Of a stretch of DNA of 64,000 bases, positions 9,320 through 16,895 are shown one piece after another; within the stretch, counting starts at the first letter, position 1, and the number at the start of each line of letters is the position of its first letter. Origin of the DNA: Zobellia roscoffensis (lineage in GTDB: Bacteria > Bacteroidota > Bacteroidia > Flavobacteriales > Flavobacteriaceae); NCBI RefSeq assembly GCF_015330165.1, contig NZ_JADDXT010000002.1:4254910-4318909 (forward strand), in the 5' to 3' direction. The position numbers and the translations under genes were made by a program. Under the pieces are notes generated by a model. It made no database searches, was not told the DNA's origin, and saw only the letters and a list, made by a program, of their open reading frames with translations.

Positions 9320-10391
9320 AAAACTGCTCCTTTTCGCTGCGGTGATGGTCTTTGGCCTTCCGGTCATGGCGCAGGAAAAAGTGTCTAAAAAGGTAACCAA
9401 GACTTACGGGTTTACCAATGCAGGAGAAATTCATTTAGACAATAAATATGGTAATATCAATATTTATGGGTGGACAAAAGACGAGGTTTCTATTACCGTA
9501 AACATTACCGTTACACATAAAAAACACGATAATGCACAAGAACTTCTAGATCGCATACACCCCGTTCTAAGGCATAGTGACGATTTTATTTCTGTTAGTT
9601 ATGAAATTGGCGAGAATAATGACGGCTTCTTTTCCAACCTTTTTGAAAAGGCAAATCCGTTTGATTTTGACCGAAGCAATGTTCAAATAGATTACAAAGT
9701 GTTTATGCCCGAAAAGGCCGAATTGGAAATCATCAATAAGTTCGGTGATGTTTTTATTGAAGATTGGCTGGGTATTTTAAAGGCTGATGTTCAGCATGGT
9801 GATATGTGGATAAATGACGACTTGAACAAAGCCGATATTAGTATAAAATATGGCAAGCTTAGAGCCAAAAACATTAGTTATGCCAACCTAGACCTAAAGA
9901 ATGGCGGACTTAACATGAACAATTCCAAGACCATGCGATTGAATAGTGCGGGCTGTGAAATTGACATGCATACCGTTGGTTCCTTAGAGTTCTATTCCAA
10001 CAAAGATGAAGTAGACTTAGAAGAAATAGGCACTTTTTACGGGATGCTCAAGTTTAGTACTATTCAATTAAGAAGGTTAGCCAAGGATATAGATTTAGTT
10101 CTAAAAATATCAGATTTTAGAGTGGAAAAAATAGTGGACCCCAATGCCATTATTGCAATAGAGCAAGAATCTTCTGAGGTTAGCTTAAATATCTCCGATT
10201 TTCCTCATGAATTTACAGCAGTACTCGCCGAAGGGCTGGTGCGCTTACCCAAATCCTTTCATGACGTAGACTCCAAGATATTGGATAAAGGCGATAAACT
10301 ACGGGAAATAAAAGCAGTTTATGGTAAAAATGCACAGGGGCGTATTTCTATTACCGGTAAAAAAGGTGTGGTTTTGTTGAAGGAGCTTTAG
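9294..10391 (+). CDS. DUF4097-like exported repeat protein in the sigma operon
   Basis: 365 residues; ATG at 9294 overlaps the previous gene by 26 bases, with an alternative ATG at 9303. A signal peptide (KKLLLFAAVMVFGLPVMAQ) is followed by short beta-strand repeats such as GEIHLDNKYGNINIYGW, which recall the right-handed beta arrangement of DUF4097/GIN adhesin-like proteins. Third gene of the sigma/anti-sigma unit, so it is probably periplasmic or outer-membrane and may be a target or sensor of the pathway; that role is inference. Confidence 0.75.
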   Translation: MTIMDILYKKLLLFAAVMVFGLPVMAQEKVSKKVTKTYGFTNAGEIHLDNKYGNINIYGWTKDEVSITVNITVTHKKHDNAQELLDRIHPVLRHSDDFISVSYEIGENNDGFFSNLFEKANPFDFDRSNVQIDYKVFMPEKAELEIINKFGDVFIEDWLGILKADVQHGDMWINDDLNKADISIKYGKLRAKNISYANLDLKNGGLNMNNSKTMRLNSAGCEIDMHTVGSLEFYSNKDEVDLEEIGTFYGMLKFSTIQLRRLAKDIDLVLKISDFRVEKIVDPNAIIAIEQESSEVSLNISDFPHEFTAVLAEGLVRLPKSFHDVDSKILDKGDKLREIKAVYGKNAQGRISITGKKGVVLLKEL

Positions 10392-10467
10392 ATGTAGTGG
10401 GTAGTGATGTAGCTGTGGGTATTGAGTATTGAGAAGTTAACTTTTGAGAAATTTTTAAAGTATAAAA

Positions 10468-10503
10468 AAGCGACCAACACTCTTTTGAGTATTGGTCGCT
10501 TTC
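10468..10503. terminator. Bidirectional terminator between DUF4097-like and VOC genes
   Basis: A 14-bp stem AGCGACCAACACTC / GAGTATTGGTCGCT (one wobble pair) with a TTTT loop, A-rich on the left and T-rich on the right. It lies in the gap between two convergent genes (ends 10391 and 10523) and can serve both. Confidence 0.88.
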
Positions 10504-10522
10504 ATTTTAAATTTTGTTTCAA

Positions 10523-11035
10523 TTACTCCGTATATGCCCCGGAAGAATACGTCAACTCATAACTGTGCGAATAGATTTCAAAAACAATTCCGAAAGGGTC
10601 TTCTACATAACACATTCTATAGGGCTTTTCATTAGGATAATAAGACCTTATAGGCATACGGTGCTTTCCGCCATGCGCTACAATTTTATCAACCAAATCT
10701 TCAATGTTTGGGTCTTGTATGCAAAAATGGAATAGTCCCGTATTGAACGGATTAAAATCTGGTGCCTCTTTACCCCCCTGTGGAAATGAAAATAATTCAA
10801 TTCCAATACCATCGGAAGTGGACATGTGGGCAATTTCAAATTCTTCCCAGTCTTCACCAAAAACATCAATACACATCTGGCCAATGGCTGTTTCTTTTTC
10901 TTTTTTAACTTTTGATGGAGCCATTATCACATACCACCCCATTACTTCGGAATAAAATGTAACGGCTTCTTCTAATTTGGGAACCGTAATACCAATATGT
11001 GAAAATGATTTTGGATACTCTTTATTTGTGTTCAT
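10523..11035 (-). CDS. VOC (glyoxalase/dioxygenase superfamily) protein
   Basis: 170 residues with the paired beta-alpha-beta-beta-beta halves of the vicinal oxygen chelate fold: SHIGITVPKLEEAVTFY at the start, GIELFSFP at the end of the first half, LFHFCIQDPNIEDLVDKI opening the second, and YVEDPFGIVFEIYSHSYE at the end. The His and Glu of these blocks are the likely metal ligands. Divergent from an HxlR regulator 118 bases away, which suggests control of this enzyme by that regulator (inference). Substrate unknown. Confidence 0.85.
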   Translation of the reverse strand: MNTNKEYPKSFSHIGITVPKLEEAVTFYSEVMGWYVIMAPSKVKKEKETAIGQMCIDVFGEDWEEFEIAHMSTSDGIGIELFSFPQGGKEAPDFNPFNTGLFHFCIQDPNIEDLVDKIVAHGGKHRMPIRSYYPNEKPYRMCYVEDPFGIVFEIYSHSYELTYSSGAYTE

Positions 11036-11058
11036 ATTTTTAGTTTTACACTACAAAA

Positions 11059-11066
11059 CAAACCTA
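11059..11066 (-). promoter_or_regulatory. Candidate -7 box (TAGGTTTG) for the VOC gene
   Basis: The minus strand reads TAGGTTTG, an exact match to the Bacteroidota consensus TAnnTTTG, 24 bases before the VOC start codon. No clean -33 TTTG at ideal spacing was found. Confidence 0.42.
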
Positions 11067-11087
11067 TATTTGACTTACAGACAATAA

Positions 11088-11121
11088 CTTACCCAAAAGT
11101 GACATAGTTACCAAAAAGAGT
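11088..11121. promoter_or_regulatory. Imperfect direct repeat between VOC and HxlR genes
   Basis: CTTACCCAAAAGTGA at 11088-11102 and GTTACCAAAAAGAGT at 11107-11121 match at most positions and are 19 bases apart. They lie upstream of the VOC promoter candidate and before the regulator gene, so they are a possible HxlR operator. This is pattern-based only. Confidence 0.3.
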
Positions 11122-11153
11122 AAATTACTAATTATCAACAGTTTGTACCTAAA

Positions 11154-11474
11154 ATGAATAACGAAAATTACTGCCCTTTAGATCACACCATGAATTTAAT
11201 CGGTACCAAGTGGAAACCAATTGTTCTTTTTCATCTCCTTGATAGGCAATTACGTTCTGGCGTTTTACAGAAGAAAATTCCAGGAATATCAAATAAAATG
11301 TTTACTCAAACTGTACGTGAACTAGAAAAAGACGGACTGGTCATCAGAGAGGTATTTCCCGTGGTTCCTCCAAAAGTTGAATACGGTTTAACAGAAAAAG
11401 GAAAATCACTCAAAGACATCTTAGAAAGTCTGGATAAATGGGGCGCTGACAATAGTAAACCTCCATTAAATTAA
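11154..11474 (+). CDS. HxlR-family transcriptional regulator
   Basis: 106 residues, a complete winged-helix HxlR protein. The family signature is at the N-terminus (CPLDHTMNLIGTKWKPIVLFHL), including the conserved Cys7 that serves as redox sensor in some members. This is followed by MFTQTVRELEKDGLVIRE (recognition helix and wing) and YGLTEKGKSL. Divergent from the VOC gene, its most likely target besides itself. Confidence 0.92.
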   Translation: MNNENYCPLDHTMNLIGTKWKPIVLFHLLDRQLRSGVLQKKIPGISNKMFTQTVRELEKDGLVIREVFPVVPPKVEYGLTEKGKSLKDILESLDKWGADNSKPPLN

Positions 11475-11604
11475 GTATCCTTTTCACTACTCACAATTCC
11501 TATTACAAGGAAAAATTCATTTTTTTTTGAAAATAATTCGTTTTTGGTGCAACTTTTTGTGCCTTAGGCTGTCTATTAGGTAATCAATCGAAAAACGAAC
11601 AGTG

Positions 11605-12273
11605 ATGAAATCTTTTAAAACGAGTCTTCTTGTAATATGTTTGGGGACTACCTTCTTTAGTTTTGCCCAAAATGAAACGGAAGAATACTTAGAATTTAAC
11701 GACCGTAACAATGTTGTGCATGGCGTATACCTGGGCCTTACCATGGGCGTTGGTGAAATTGACGATCAAAACGCATTTATGGGCGGACTTAAAGTGGCCT
11801 ACGTAGCAAATCGTCAATTTGAAATAGGCTTTGCAGGCAATTTTTTATATTCGGAACAAGACATTTATAACAATAGTCTAGCACGTTATGAAGACCTAAT
11901 TGGTGCCTACGGTGGTTTACATCTAGAGCCTATTTTTTTCAGTAAAAGACGTGTTAATCTTTCTTTTCCACTTTTACTAGGTGCCGGTGGTGTTGGTTAT
12001 ATCGATAATCGTTTTCACGATGAGGATAATTATGACGAAGAACTTACCGAAGATGATTTTGATGTAGTTTTTGTAGCAGAACCCGGAATCAGCGCTCTTT
12101 TTAATGTATCGCGCTATCTGCAATTAGAAGCAGGTGTCAAATATCGTTTTTCTAGTAGAATAGAACTTCCTCCAACACGAACTACTCGTATTAATGGCTT
12201 CTCAGTCGGAATAGGAGTTAAAGTGGGTATTTTTAATATGGGTCGTAATAGATACAAAAAGAACGTACAATGA
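11605..12273 (+). CDS. Small outer-membrane beta-barrel candidate
   Basis: 222 residues from ATG 11605 (an in-frame GTG just upstream is less likely). Signal peptide about 1-22 (KTSLLVICLGTTFFSFAQ). Then alternating aromatic/glycine strands (GVYLGLTMGVGEI, FEIGFAGNFLYS, GAYGGLHLEPIFF, LQLEAGVKYRFSSR, GFSVGIGVKVGIF) typical of an 8-stranded porin-like fold. The acidic loop at about 130-150 is a divergent segment. Its stop overlaps the start of the next tiny gene by four bases (ATGA). Function unknown. Confidence 0.75.
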   Translation: MKSFKTSLLVICLGTTFFSFAQNETEEYLEFNDRNNVVHGVYLGLTMGVGEIDDQNAFMGGLKVAYVANRQFEIGFAGNFLYSEQDIYNNSLARYEDLIGAYGGLHLEPIFFSKRRVNLSFPLLLGAGGVGYIDNRFHDEDNYDEELTEDDFDVVFVAEPGISALFNVSRYLQLEAGVKYRFSSRIELPPTRTTRINGFSVGIGVKVGIFNMGRNRYKKNVQ

Positions 12274-12464
12274 AAGCAACAAACGAAAAAATATGTTCGC
12301 GTTGTCACGATGTTATAGAAACACAACATGTATTCAGTGAAAACAACCAAGTATTTCTTAGAAACAATTGTACCGGTAGTTCCTCAACTAAAGAAGAATG
12401 GTCACCCATTAACTTTCAGTGGATTCCTGTAGTTAAGCTTCAGGAGCGTTTAGTAAACGTCTAA
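12270..12464 (+). CDS. Tiny CxxC protein, unknown function
   Basis: 64 residues, no signal or membrane segment. Cys9-x2-Cys12, His13, His20 and Cys34 could bind a metal like a zinc ribbon, but the second half has no second CxxC. The start overlaps the barrel gene's stop as ATGA, which argues for a real, translationally coupled gene. I recognise no family. Confidence 0.55.
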   Translation: MKATNEKICSRCHDVIETQHVFSENNQVFLRNNCTGSSSTKEEWSPINFQWIPVVKLQERLVNV

Positions 12465-12519
12465 AACACCACAATTCATCAATCTGCTTTCCCTTAGGGC
12501 AAGCTTAAAAACAATCAAA

Positions 12520-13242
12520 ATGAAAACAAAAACGATTTTTATCGCCATGGCCCTGGCATGTGGAATTCTTACCTCTTGTGACTATGACCATATACGAGCT
12601 TCGGACGAAATCACCACTAAAGATTTAACCATTTCAGATTATGACGGACTAAAAGTTTCCAATGCTTTTGATGTCTACGTTACCTTTTCAGATAATAAAG
12701 AGGAAATCCAAATTGAAGCGAATGACAATTTACAAGACCGTATTGTTGTTGCACGAGAAGGAAACGAAGTTATCATCAAACTTAAAAGATACACAACAGT
12801 AAGTGGCAATCCTACATTAAAGGCTTTTATAACCACCAAAGACATTTCTGAATTTGACCTCTCTGGAGCAGCAAGCGTAACCTTAGAAAGTCCTTGGAAT
12901 ACCGAACGTGGCAAAATTGAGCTTTCCGGAGCGTCTGACCTTACCGGTGAAGTCTTTGCAGATTATCTTAATGTTGACCTTAACGGTGCATCTGAAGCCG
13001 ATATTTACGGGGAAGTAAAATCCGTACATGCCAACCTTTCCGGAAGCAGTGACTTTAGAAATTACGATTTACAAATAGAGCGTTTGAACATTGATCTTTC
13101 AGGAGCCAGTGAAGCTTTCCTTACTGCCACGGAATCAATAGATGTAGAGGCAACGGGAGCGAGCACGCTAAACTACAAGGGTACTGCAGTTATCAATCAT
13201 GAACGGATAAAAGGAGCTTCACAGCTAAAAAATAGGAACTAG
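12520..13242 (+). CDS. GIN-domain (DUF2807) lipoprotein
   Basis: 240 residues. Lipoprotein signal MKTKTIFIAMALACGILTSC with lipid Cys20. The body is a beta-helix-like DUF2807 head GIN domain (YDGLKVSNAFDVYVTFSD, then repeated motifs of the type LSGASDLTG, LNGASEADIYG, LSGASEAFLTA). Such proteins are predicted envelope-bound adhesin-like proteins of unknown ligand. Its stop codon lies inside the terminator hairpin shared with hisIE. Confidence 0.88.
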   Translation: MKTKTIFIAMALACGILTSCDYDHIRASDEITTKDLTISDYDGLKVSNAFDVYVTFSDNKEEIQIEANDNLQDRIVVAREGNEVIIKLKRYTTVSGNPTLKAFITTKDISEFDLSGAASVTLESPWNTERGKIELSGASDLTGEVFADYLNVDLNGASEADIYGEVKSVHANLSGSSDFRNYDLQIERLNIDLSGASEAFLTATESIDVEATGASTLNYKGTAVINHERIKGASQLKNRN

Positions 13243-13275
13243 TAAAACGACTATTTATGTCGTTTTACTAGTTCC
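13235..13275. terminator. Bidirectional terminator overlapping both convergent stop codons
   Basis: Perfect 17-bp inverted repeat GGAACTAGTAAAACGAC / GTCGTTTTACTAGTTCC with a 7-base loop. The left arm holds the stop codon of the GIN gene and the right arm encodes the last residues of HisIE (ELVKRH). The coding ends are 8 bases apart, so one palindrome ends both transcripts and is also coding. Confidence 0.82.
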
Positions 13276-13850
13276 GCTTCTATATCTTTTAAGGTGAATC
13301 CTTTTGCCTGAAGCAACATTAGGTAATGAAAAAGTAAATCGGCACTTTCATATAAAAAGAGGTCATCGTTATCATCCATGGCCTCTATTACCGTTTCCAC
13401 GGCTTCCTCCCCAACCTTTTGGGCTATTTTGTTTATGCCCTTTTCAAATAAAGAGGCAACATATGATTTACTAGAATCCGAAGCTTCACGGCGCTGCTTG
13501 ATGACATCTTCCAGTTGCGAAAAGAAACCGAAATTAGGGTTGTTCTCTTCGTTCCAACAAGTACCGGTTCCTTTATGACAAGTAGGACCTACGGGTTTTA
13601 CAAAAACTAGAAGTGTATCATTGTCACAATCGTTTTTAATATCTATCAGCTCCAAGAAGTTTCCGCTCTCCTCGCCTTTGGTCCACAATCTTTTTTTGGT
13701 GCGACTATAAAACGTTACTTTTTTGGTCTCTTCAGTTTTGTCAAAAGCCTCTTGGTTCATGTACCCCAACATCAAAACGTTTTTTGTAACTGCGTCCTGA
13801 ATAATTGCCGGCACGAGTCCGTCTCCGTTTTTATTGAAATCTATTTTCAT
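13251..13850 (-). CDS. hisIE: HisIE: phosphoribosyl-AMP cyclohydrolase / phosphoribosyl-ATP pyrophosphatase
   Basis: 199 residues, bifunctional. The N-terminal HisI domain has MLGYMNQEAF, TFYSRTKKRLWTKGE and the metal-binding DCDND...GPTCHKGTGTCW block. The C-terminal HisE domain (about 110-199) has the helical KVGEEAVETVIEA and ESADLLFHYLMLL segments. Catalyses steps 2 and 3 of histidine synthesis. Last gene of the his operon, 11 bases after the racemase gene. Confidence 0.96.
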   Translation of the reverse strand: MKIDFNKNGDGLVPAIIQDAVTKNVLMLGYMNQEAFDKTEETKKVTFYSRTKKRLWTKGEESGNFLELIDIKNDCDNDTLLVFVKPVGPTCHKGTGTCWNEENNPNFGFFSQLEDVIKQRREASDSSKSYVASLFEKGINKIAQKVGEEAVETVIEAMDDNDDLFLYESADLLFHYLMLLQAKGFTLKDIEAELVKRHK

Positions 13851-13861
13851 TATTTTTTATT

Positions 13862-14554
13862 TTAAGCAAGTGCGAATTTAACTGCGGCGTAAGCGTGTTC
13901 CTTTGTTGTATCTATTACCGCTATACTGCAATCTTTTTGTTGAATGAGCAACGGAATTTCGGTACAACCCAAAATAACACCTTGCGCACCTTCTTTTTCA
14001 GCCTTGCTAATGATATCTAAATATTTATTTTTTGATTCTTCATTAATGATTCCTTTGGAAAGTTCATGATATATTACGTCATGAACCACCTCTCTATCTT
14101 CTTTAGAAGGAATCAATACCTCTATTTGAAACTGATTTTTAAGGATGTCCTTATAGAAATCCAACTCCATAGTATACTTCGTACCCAACAACAATATTTT
14201 TTGGCATCCTTTGGCTTTAACCGCCTCTCCGGCAACCTCCGCTATATGCAATACGGGAACATCTATTTTTTCTTCGATTGCGGGAACACTTAAATGCATG
14301 GTGTTCGCACAAATGAGAATAACTTCCGCACCGGCATTTTGTAAACGCAAGGCAATGTCCGCCATCTTCTCATGCAAGGAATCCCAATCTCCTTTGCCCT
14401 GTTTTTCCGAAATCTCTGCAAAGTTAACAGACTCAATAAGACACTCACAGGAACTAGAACCTCCTAAAGTTTCAGCTACTTTTGTGTTCAACAACTGATA
14501 ATACAACTGTGTTGATTGCCAAGTGATGCCTCCTATTAGACCTATTTTTTTCAT
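13862..14554 (-). CDS. Aspartate/glutamate racemase family protein inside the his operon
   Basis: 230 residues, cofactor-independent racemase fold. Both catalytic cysteines are present: C82 (ICANTMH) and C197 (GCTEIPLL). The N-terminus KKIGLIGGITWQSTQLYY is typical of the aspartate racemase branch. It lies between hisF and hisIE with short gaps (35 and 11 bases), so it is cotranscribed with histidine genes although it has no known step there. Which amino acid it racemises is open. Confidence 0.87.
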   Translation of the reverse strand: MKKIGLIGGITWQSTQLYYQLLNTKVAETLGGSSSCECLIESVNFAEISEKQGKGDWDSLHEKMADIALRLQNAGAEVILICANTMHLSVPAIEEKIDVPVLHIAEVAGEAVKAKGCQKILLLGTKYTMELDFYKDILKNQFQIEVLIPSKEDREVVHDVIYHELSKGIINEESKNKYLDIISKAEKEGAQGVILGCTEIPLLIQQKDCSIAVIDTTKEHAYAAVKFALA

Positions 14555-14589
14555 TATCTCTTATTTATCGGTTAGAGTCCAAATCGAAC

Positions 14590-15345
14590 TTATAATCGTA
14601 CGGGAATTCCTTTATCTTTTAACTCTTCTTTCAAATCTTTAATACCAATTTCTTTAAAATGAAAAACACTGGCTGCAAGCGCTGCATCGGCTTTTCCATC
14701 AACAAAGGTATCCGTAAAATGTTGCATATTTCCTGCACCACCCGATGCAATTATGGGAATGTTCAATTCCGTGCTTAGTTTGCTCAGCGCTTCATTGGCA
14801 AAACCATCTTTAGTACCATCATGATCCATTGAGGTAAAAAGAATTTCTCCTGCACCACGTTCTTCTACTTCTTTGGCCCATTCAAACAGTTTACGTTCCG
14901 TAGGCACTTTACCTCCTACCAAATGAACGATCCACTCTCCATCTATCTGTTTGGCATCTATGGCTACCACAATACACTGCGAACCGAATTTGGCCACCAA
15001 ATCGTTTATTAACTGTGGATTCTTTACTGCGGATGAATTAATGGAAACCTTATCCGCTCCGTTTTGCAACAGAACATCAACGTCTTCCACAGACGAAATT
15101 CCCCCTCCTACCGTAAACGGAATACTTACTTTTTCCGCTACGTGGTAAACTAGCTCCGCTAAAGTTTTTCGCTTCTGTTCCGTTGCCGAAATATCTAGAA
15201 AAACCAGCTCGTCCGCTCCTTCCTTACTATAAATTTCAGCCAATTCCACTGGGTCCCCCGCATCACGTAAATCAACAAAATTTACACCTTTTACCGTTCT
15301 TCCATCCTTTATATCCAAACAGGGTATTATTCTCTTTGCTAGCAT
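14590..15345 (-). CDS. hisF: HisF: imidazole glycerol phosphate synthase, cyclase subunit
   Basis: 251 residues, TIM barrel with the HisF start IIPCLDIKDGRTVKGVNF (catalytic Asp), FTVGGGISS, VVAIDAKQ, TSMDHDGTKDG (second catalytic Asp) and PIIASGGAG phosphate loop. With HisH it forms the enzyme making IGP and AICAR. Follows hisA by 29 bases. Confidence 0.97.
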   Translation of the reverse strand: MLAKRIIPCLDIKDGRTVKGVNFVDLRDAGDPVELAEIYSKEGADELVFLDISATEQKRKTLAELVYHVAEKVSIPFTVGGGISSVEDVDVLLQNGADKVSINSSAVKNPQLINDLVAKFGSQCIVVAIDAKQIDGEWIVHLVGGKVPTERKLFEWAKEVEERGAGEILFTSMDHDGTKDGFANEALSKLSTELNIPIIASGGAGNMQHFTDTFVDGKADAALAASVFHFKEIGIKDLKEELKDKGIPVRL

Positions 15346-15374
15346 ATTACAATGTTCTTTATTGCTTAAATTAC

Positions 15375-16145
15375 TTATCGCCCTCCCATTTCCAATATAA
15401 AATCCTCTAGCTGTTTTAAGCTAATTCTATTTTCATAGATGGCTTTTCCGATTATTGTGCCTTCACAGCCCATTTCTGCAAGTTTAGGCAATTCATCAAA
15501 GGTTGAAATACCACCGCTGGCAATCAATTTTAGTCGCTGGGTTACCTTTCCCTCAACTCCCTTCATATCAACTTTGCACTGCTCTAAAATCTTTTTATAT
15601 AAATCGAATGAAGGTCCTTCTAGCATGCCGTCTTTAGAAATATCGGTACAGATGACATAGGCAATTCCTTTTTCTTGATATGATGAAATAAACGGAATCA
15701 ATTCTTCAGTAGATTCCTCCTGCCAACCCGAAACGGCTACTTTTTCATCTTTGGCATCCGCACCTAAAATAATTTTCTCGGCACCGTAAGTTTGAATCCA
15801 GCTGGAAAACGTCTCCTTATCTTTTACCGCAATACTTCCACCAGTAATTTGGTTAGCTCCGCTTTCAAAAGCTATTCTTAGATCATCATCCGTTTTCAAT
15901 CCGCCGCCGAAATCAATGTTCAACGTAGTGCCACAAGCAATTTGCTCTAAAATCTTATGATTTACGATATGTTTGCTCTTAGCGCCATCCAAATCCACCA
16001 AATGCAAATATTGAATACCATGCGCTTCAAACTCCTTCGCTACCTCTAACGGGTTCTCATTGTATATTTTTTTAGTATCATAGTCCCCTTTTGAAAGGCG
16101 AACGCATTTACCATCTATGATATCTATTGCGGGTATTATTCTCAT
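15375..16145 (-). CDS. hisA: HisA: ProFAR isomerase
   Basis: 256 residues, TIM barrel paralogous to HisF. IIPAIDIIDGKCVRLSKGDY contains the catalytic Asp8; DFGGGLKTDDD and TDISKDGMLEGPSFDLY are further family blocks, with LIASGGIST binding phosphate. The start codon is directly preceded by two TTAGTAG heptamers, so the usual upstream sequence is replaced by a repeat. Confidence 0.96.
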   Translation of the reverse strand: MRIIPAIDIIDGKCVRLSKGDYDTKKIYNENPLEVAKEFEAHGIQYLHLVDLDGAKSKHIVNHKILEQIACGTTLNIDFGGGLKTDDDLRIAFESGANQITGGSIAVKDKETFSSWIQTYGAEKIILGADAKDEKVAVSGWQEESTEELIPFISSYQEKGIAYVICTDISKDGMLEGPSFDLYKKILEQCKVDMKGVEGKVTQRLKLIASGGISTFDELPKLAEMGCEGTIIGKAIYENRISLKQLEDFILEMGGR

Positions 16146-16148
16146 TAG

Positions 16149-16162
16149 TTAGTAGTTAGTAG
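16149..16162. repeat. Two TTAGTAG heptamers before hisA
   Basis: Two adjacent TTAGTAG copies start three bases before the hisA start codon on the minus strand. Same unit as the six-copy array at 4551, also followed by an AGTTAAAAAA-like stretch. Confidence 0.7.
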
Positions 16163-16229
16163 AAGTTAAAAAAATCAGTGTTACCGTAAAAGTTTCAAAT
16201 CCAATATTCATTTCTCAGTACTAATTCCG

Positions 16230-16814
16230 CTATATATTCTTCAAAAAATTCCCAAGAATCTTCTCTCCTACGTCACTACTTTTCTCAGGGTGGAATTGGG
16301 TGCCATAAAAATTGTCTTTCGCCAAAGCTGCGCTGTATTTTAGTCCGTATTCAGATTCCGCGATGGTTTCTTTGCACAATGGTGCATAAAAACTGTGTAC
16401 CAAATAAATATGCTCTTTATCGGCTATGCCATTGAACAAGTCCGATTTTAAATTCGCTATCTGGTTCCATCCAATTTGTGGGACTTTAACCTCATTGTTG
16501 AATTTGACTACGTCCACATCAAAAATACCAAGACCTTCTGTGTTTCCTTCTTCGGAAGAGTGACACATAAGCTGCATTCCCAAACAAATACCCAGTACGG
16601 GTTGTTTTAGCGTAGGTATAATTTTGTCCAGCCCGCTGTTCAAAAGCATTTTCATGGCACTACTTGCCTCACCTACACCTGGAAAAATAACCTTGTCCGC
16701 AGCTTTAATTTCTTCTGCATCACTACTCAAAACGGCATCGTACCCCAATCGCTTGATAGCGAATTTGATACTCTGAATATTCCCTGCGCCGTAATTTATA
16801 ATAACTATTTTCAT
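16230..16814 (-). CDS. hisH: HisH: imidazole glycerol phosphate synthase, glutamine amidotransferase subunit
   Basis: 194 residues, class I glutamine amidotransferase. Nucleophile C77 in GICLGMQL, with His and Glu of the triad in FHPEKS near the C-terminus; PGVGEASSAM forms the oxyanion region. Supplies ammonia to HisF. Gaps on both sides (84 and 81 bases) are longer than elsewhere in the operon and are filled with repeats. Confidence 0.97.
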   Translation of the reverse strand: MKIVIINYGAGNIQSIKFAIKRLGYDAVLSSDAEEIKAADKVIFPGVGEASSAMKMLLNSGLDKIIPTLKQPVLGICLGMQLMCHSSEEGNTEGLGIFDVDVVKFNNEVKVPQIGWNQIANLKSDLFNGIADKEHIYLVHSFYAPLCKETIAESEYGLKYSAALAKDNFYGTQFHPEKSSDVGEKILGNFLKNI

Positions 16815-16834
16815 TTATTTAGTATTGAGTATCA

Positions 16835-16886
16835 AGTAATGAGTACAAAGCAAATTTTAAAATCTTAATACTTTGTACTCAATACT
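16835..16886. repeat. Inverted repeat in the hisB-hisH gap
   Basis: AGTAATGAGTACAAAG (16835-16850) and CTTTGTACTCAATACT (16871-16886) pair at 15 of 16 positions around a 20-base A/T-rich loop. Both arms contain GAGTA/TACTC motifs like those in other gaps of this window. There is no strong T-run, so it looks more like an inserted repeat or RNA-processing hairpin than a terminator. Confidence 0.6.
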
Positions 16887-16895
16887 CACTACTAT

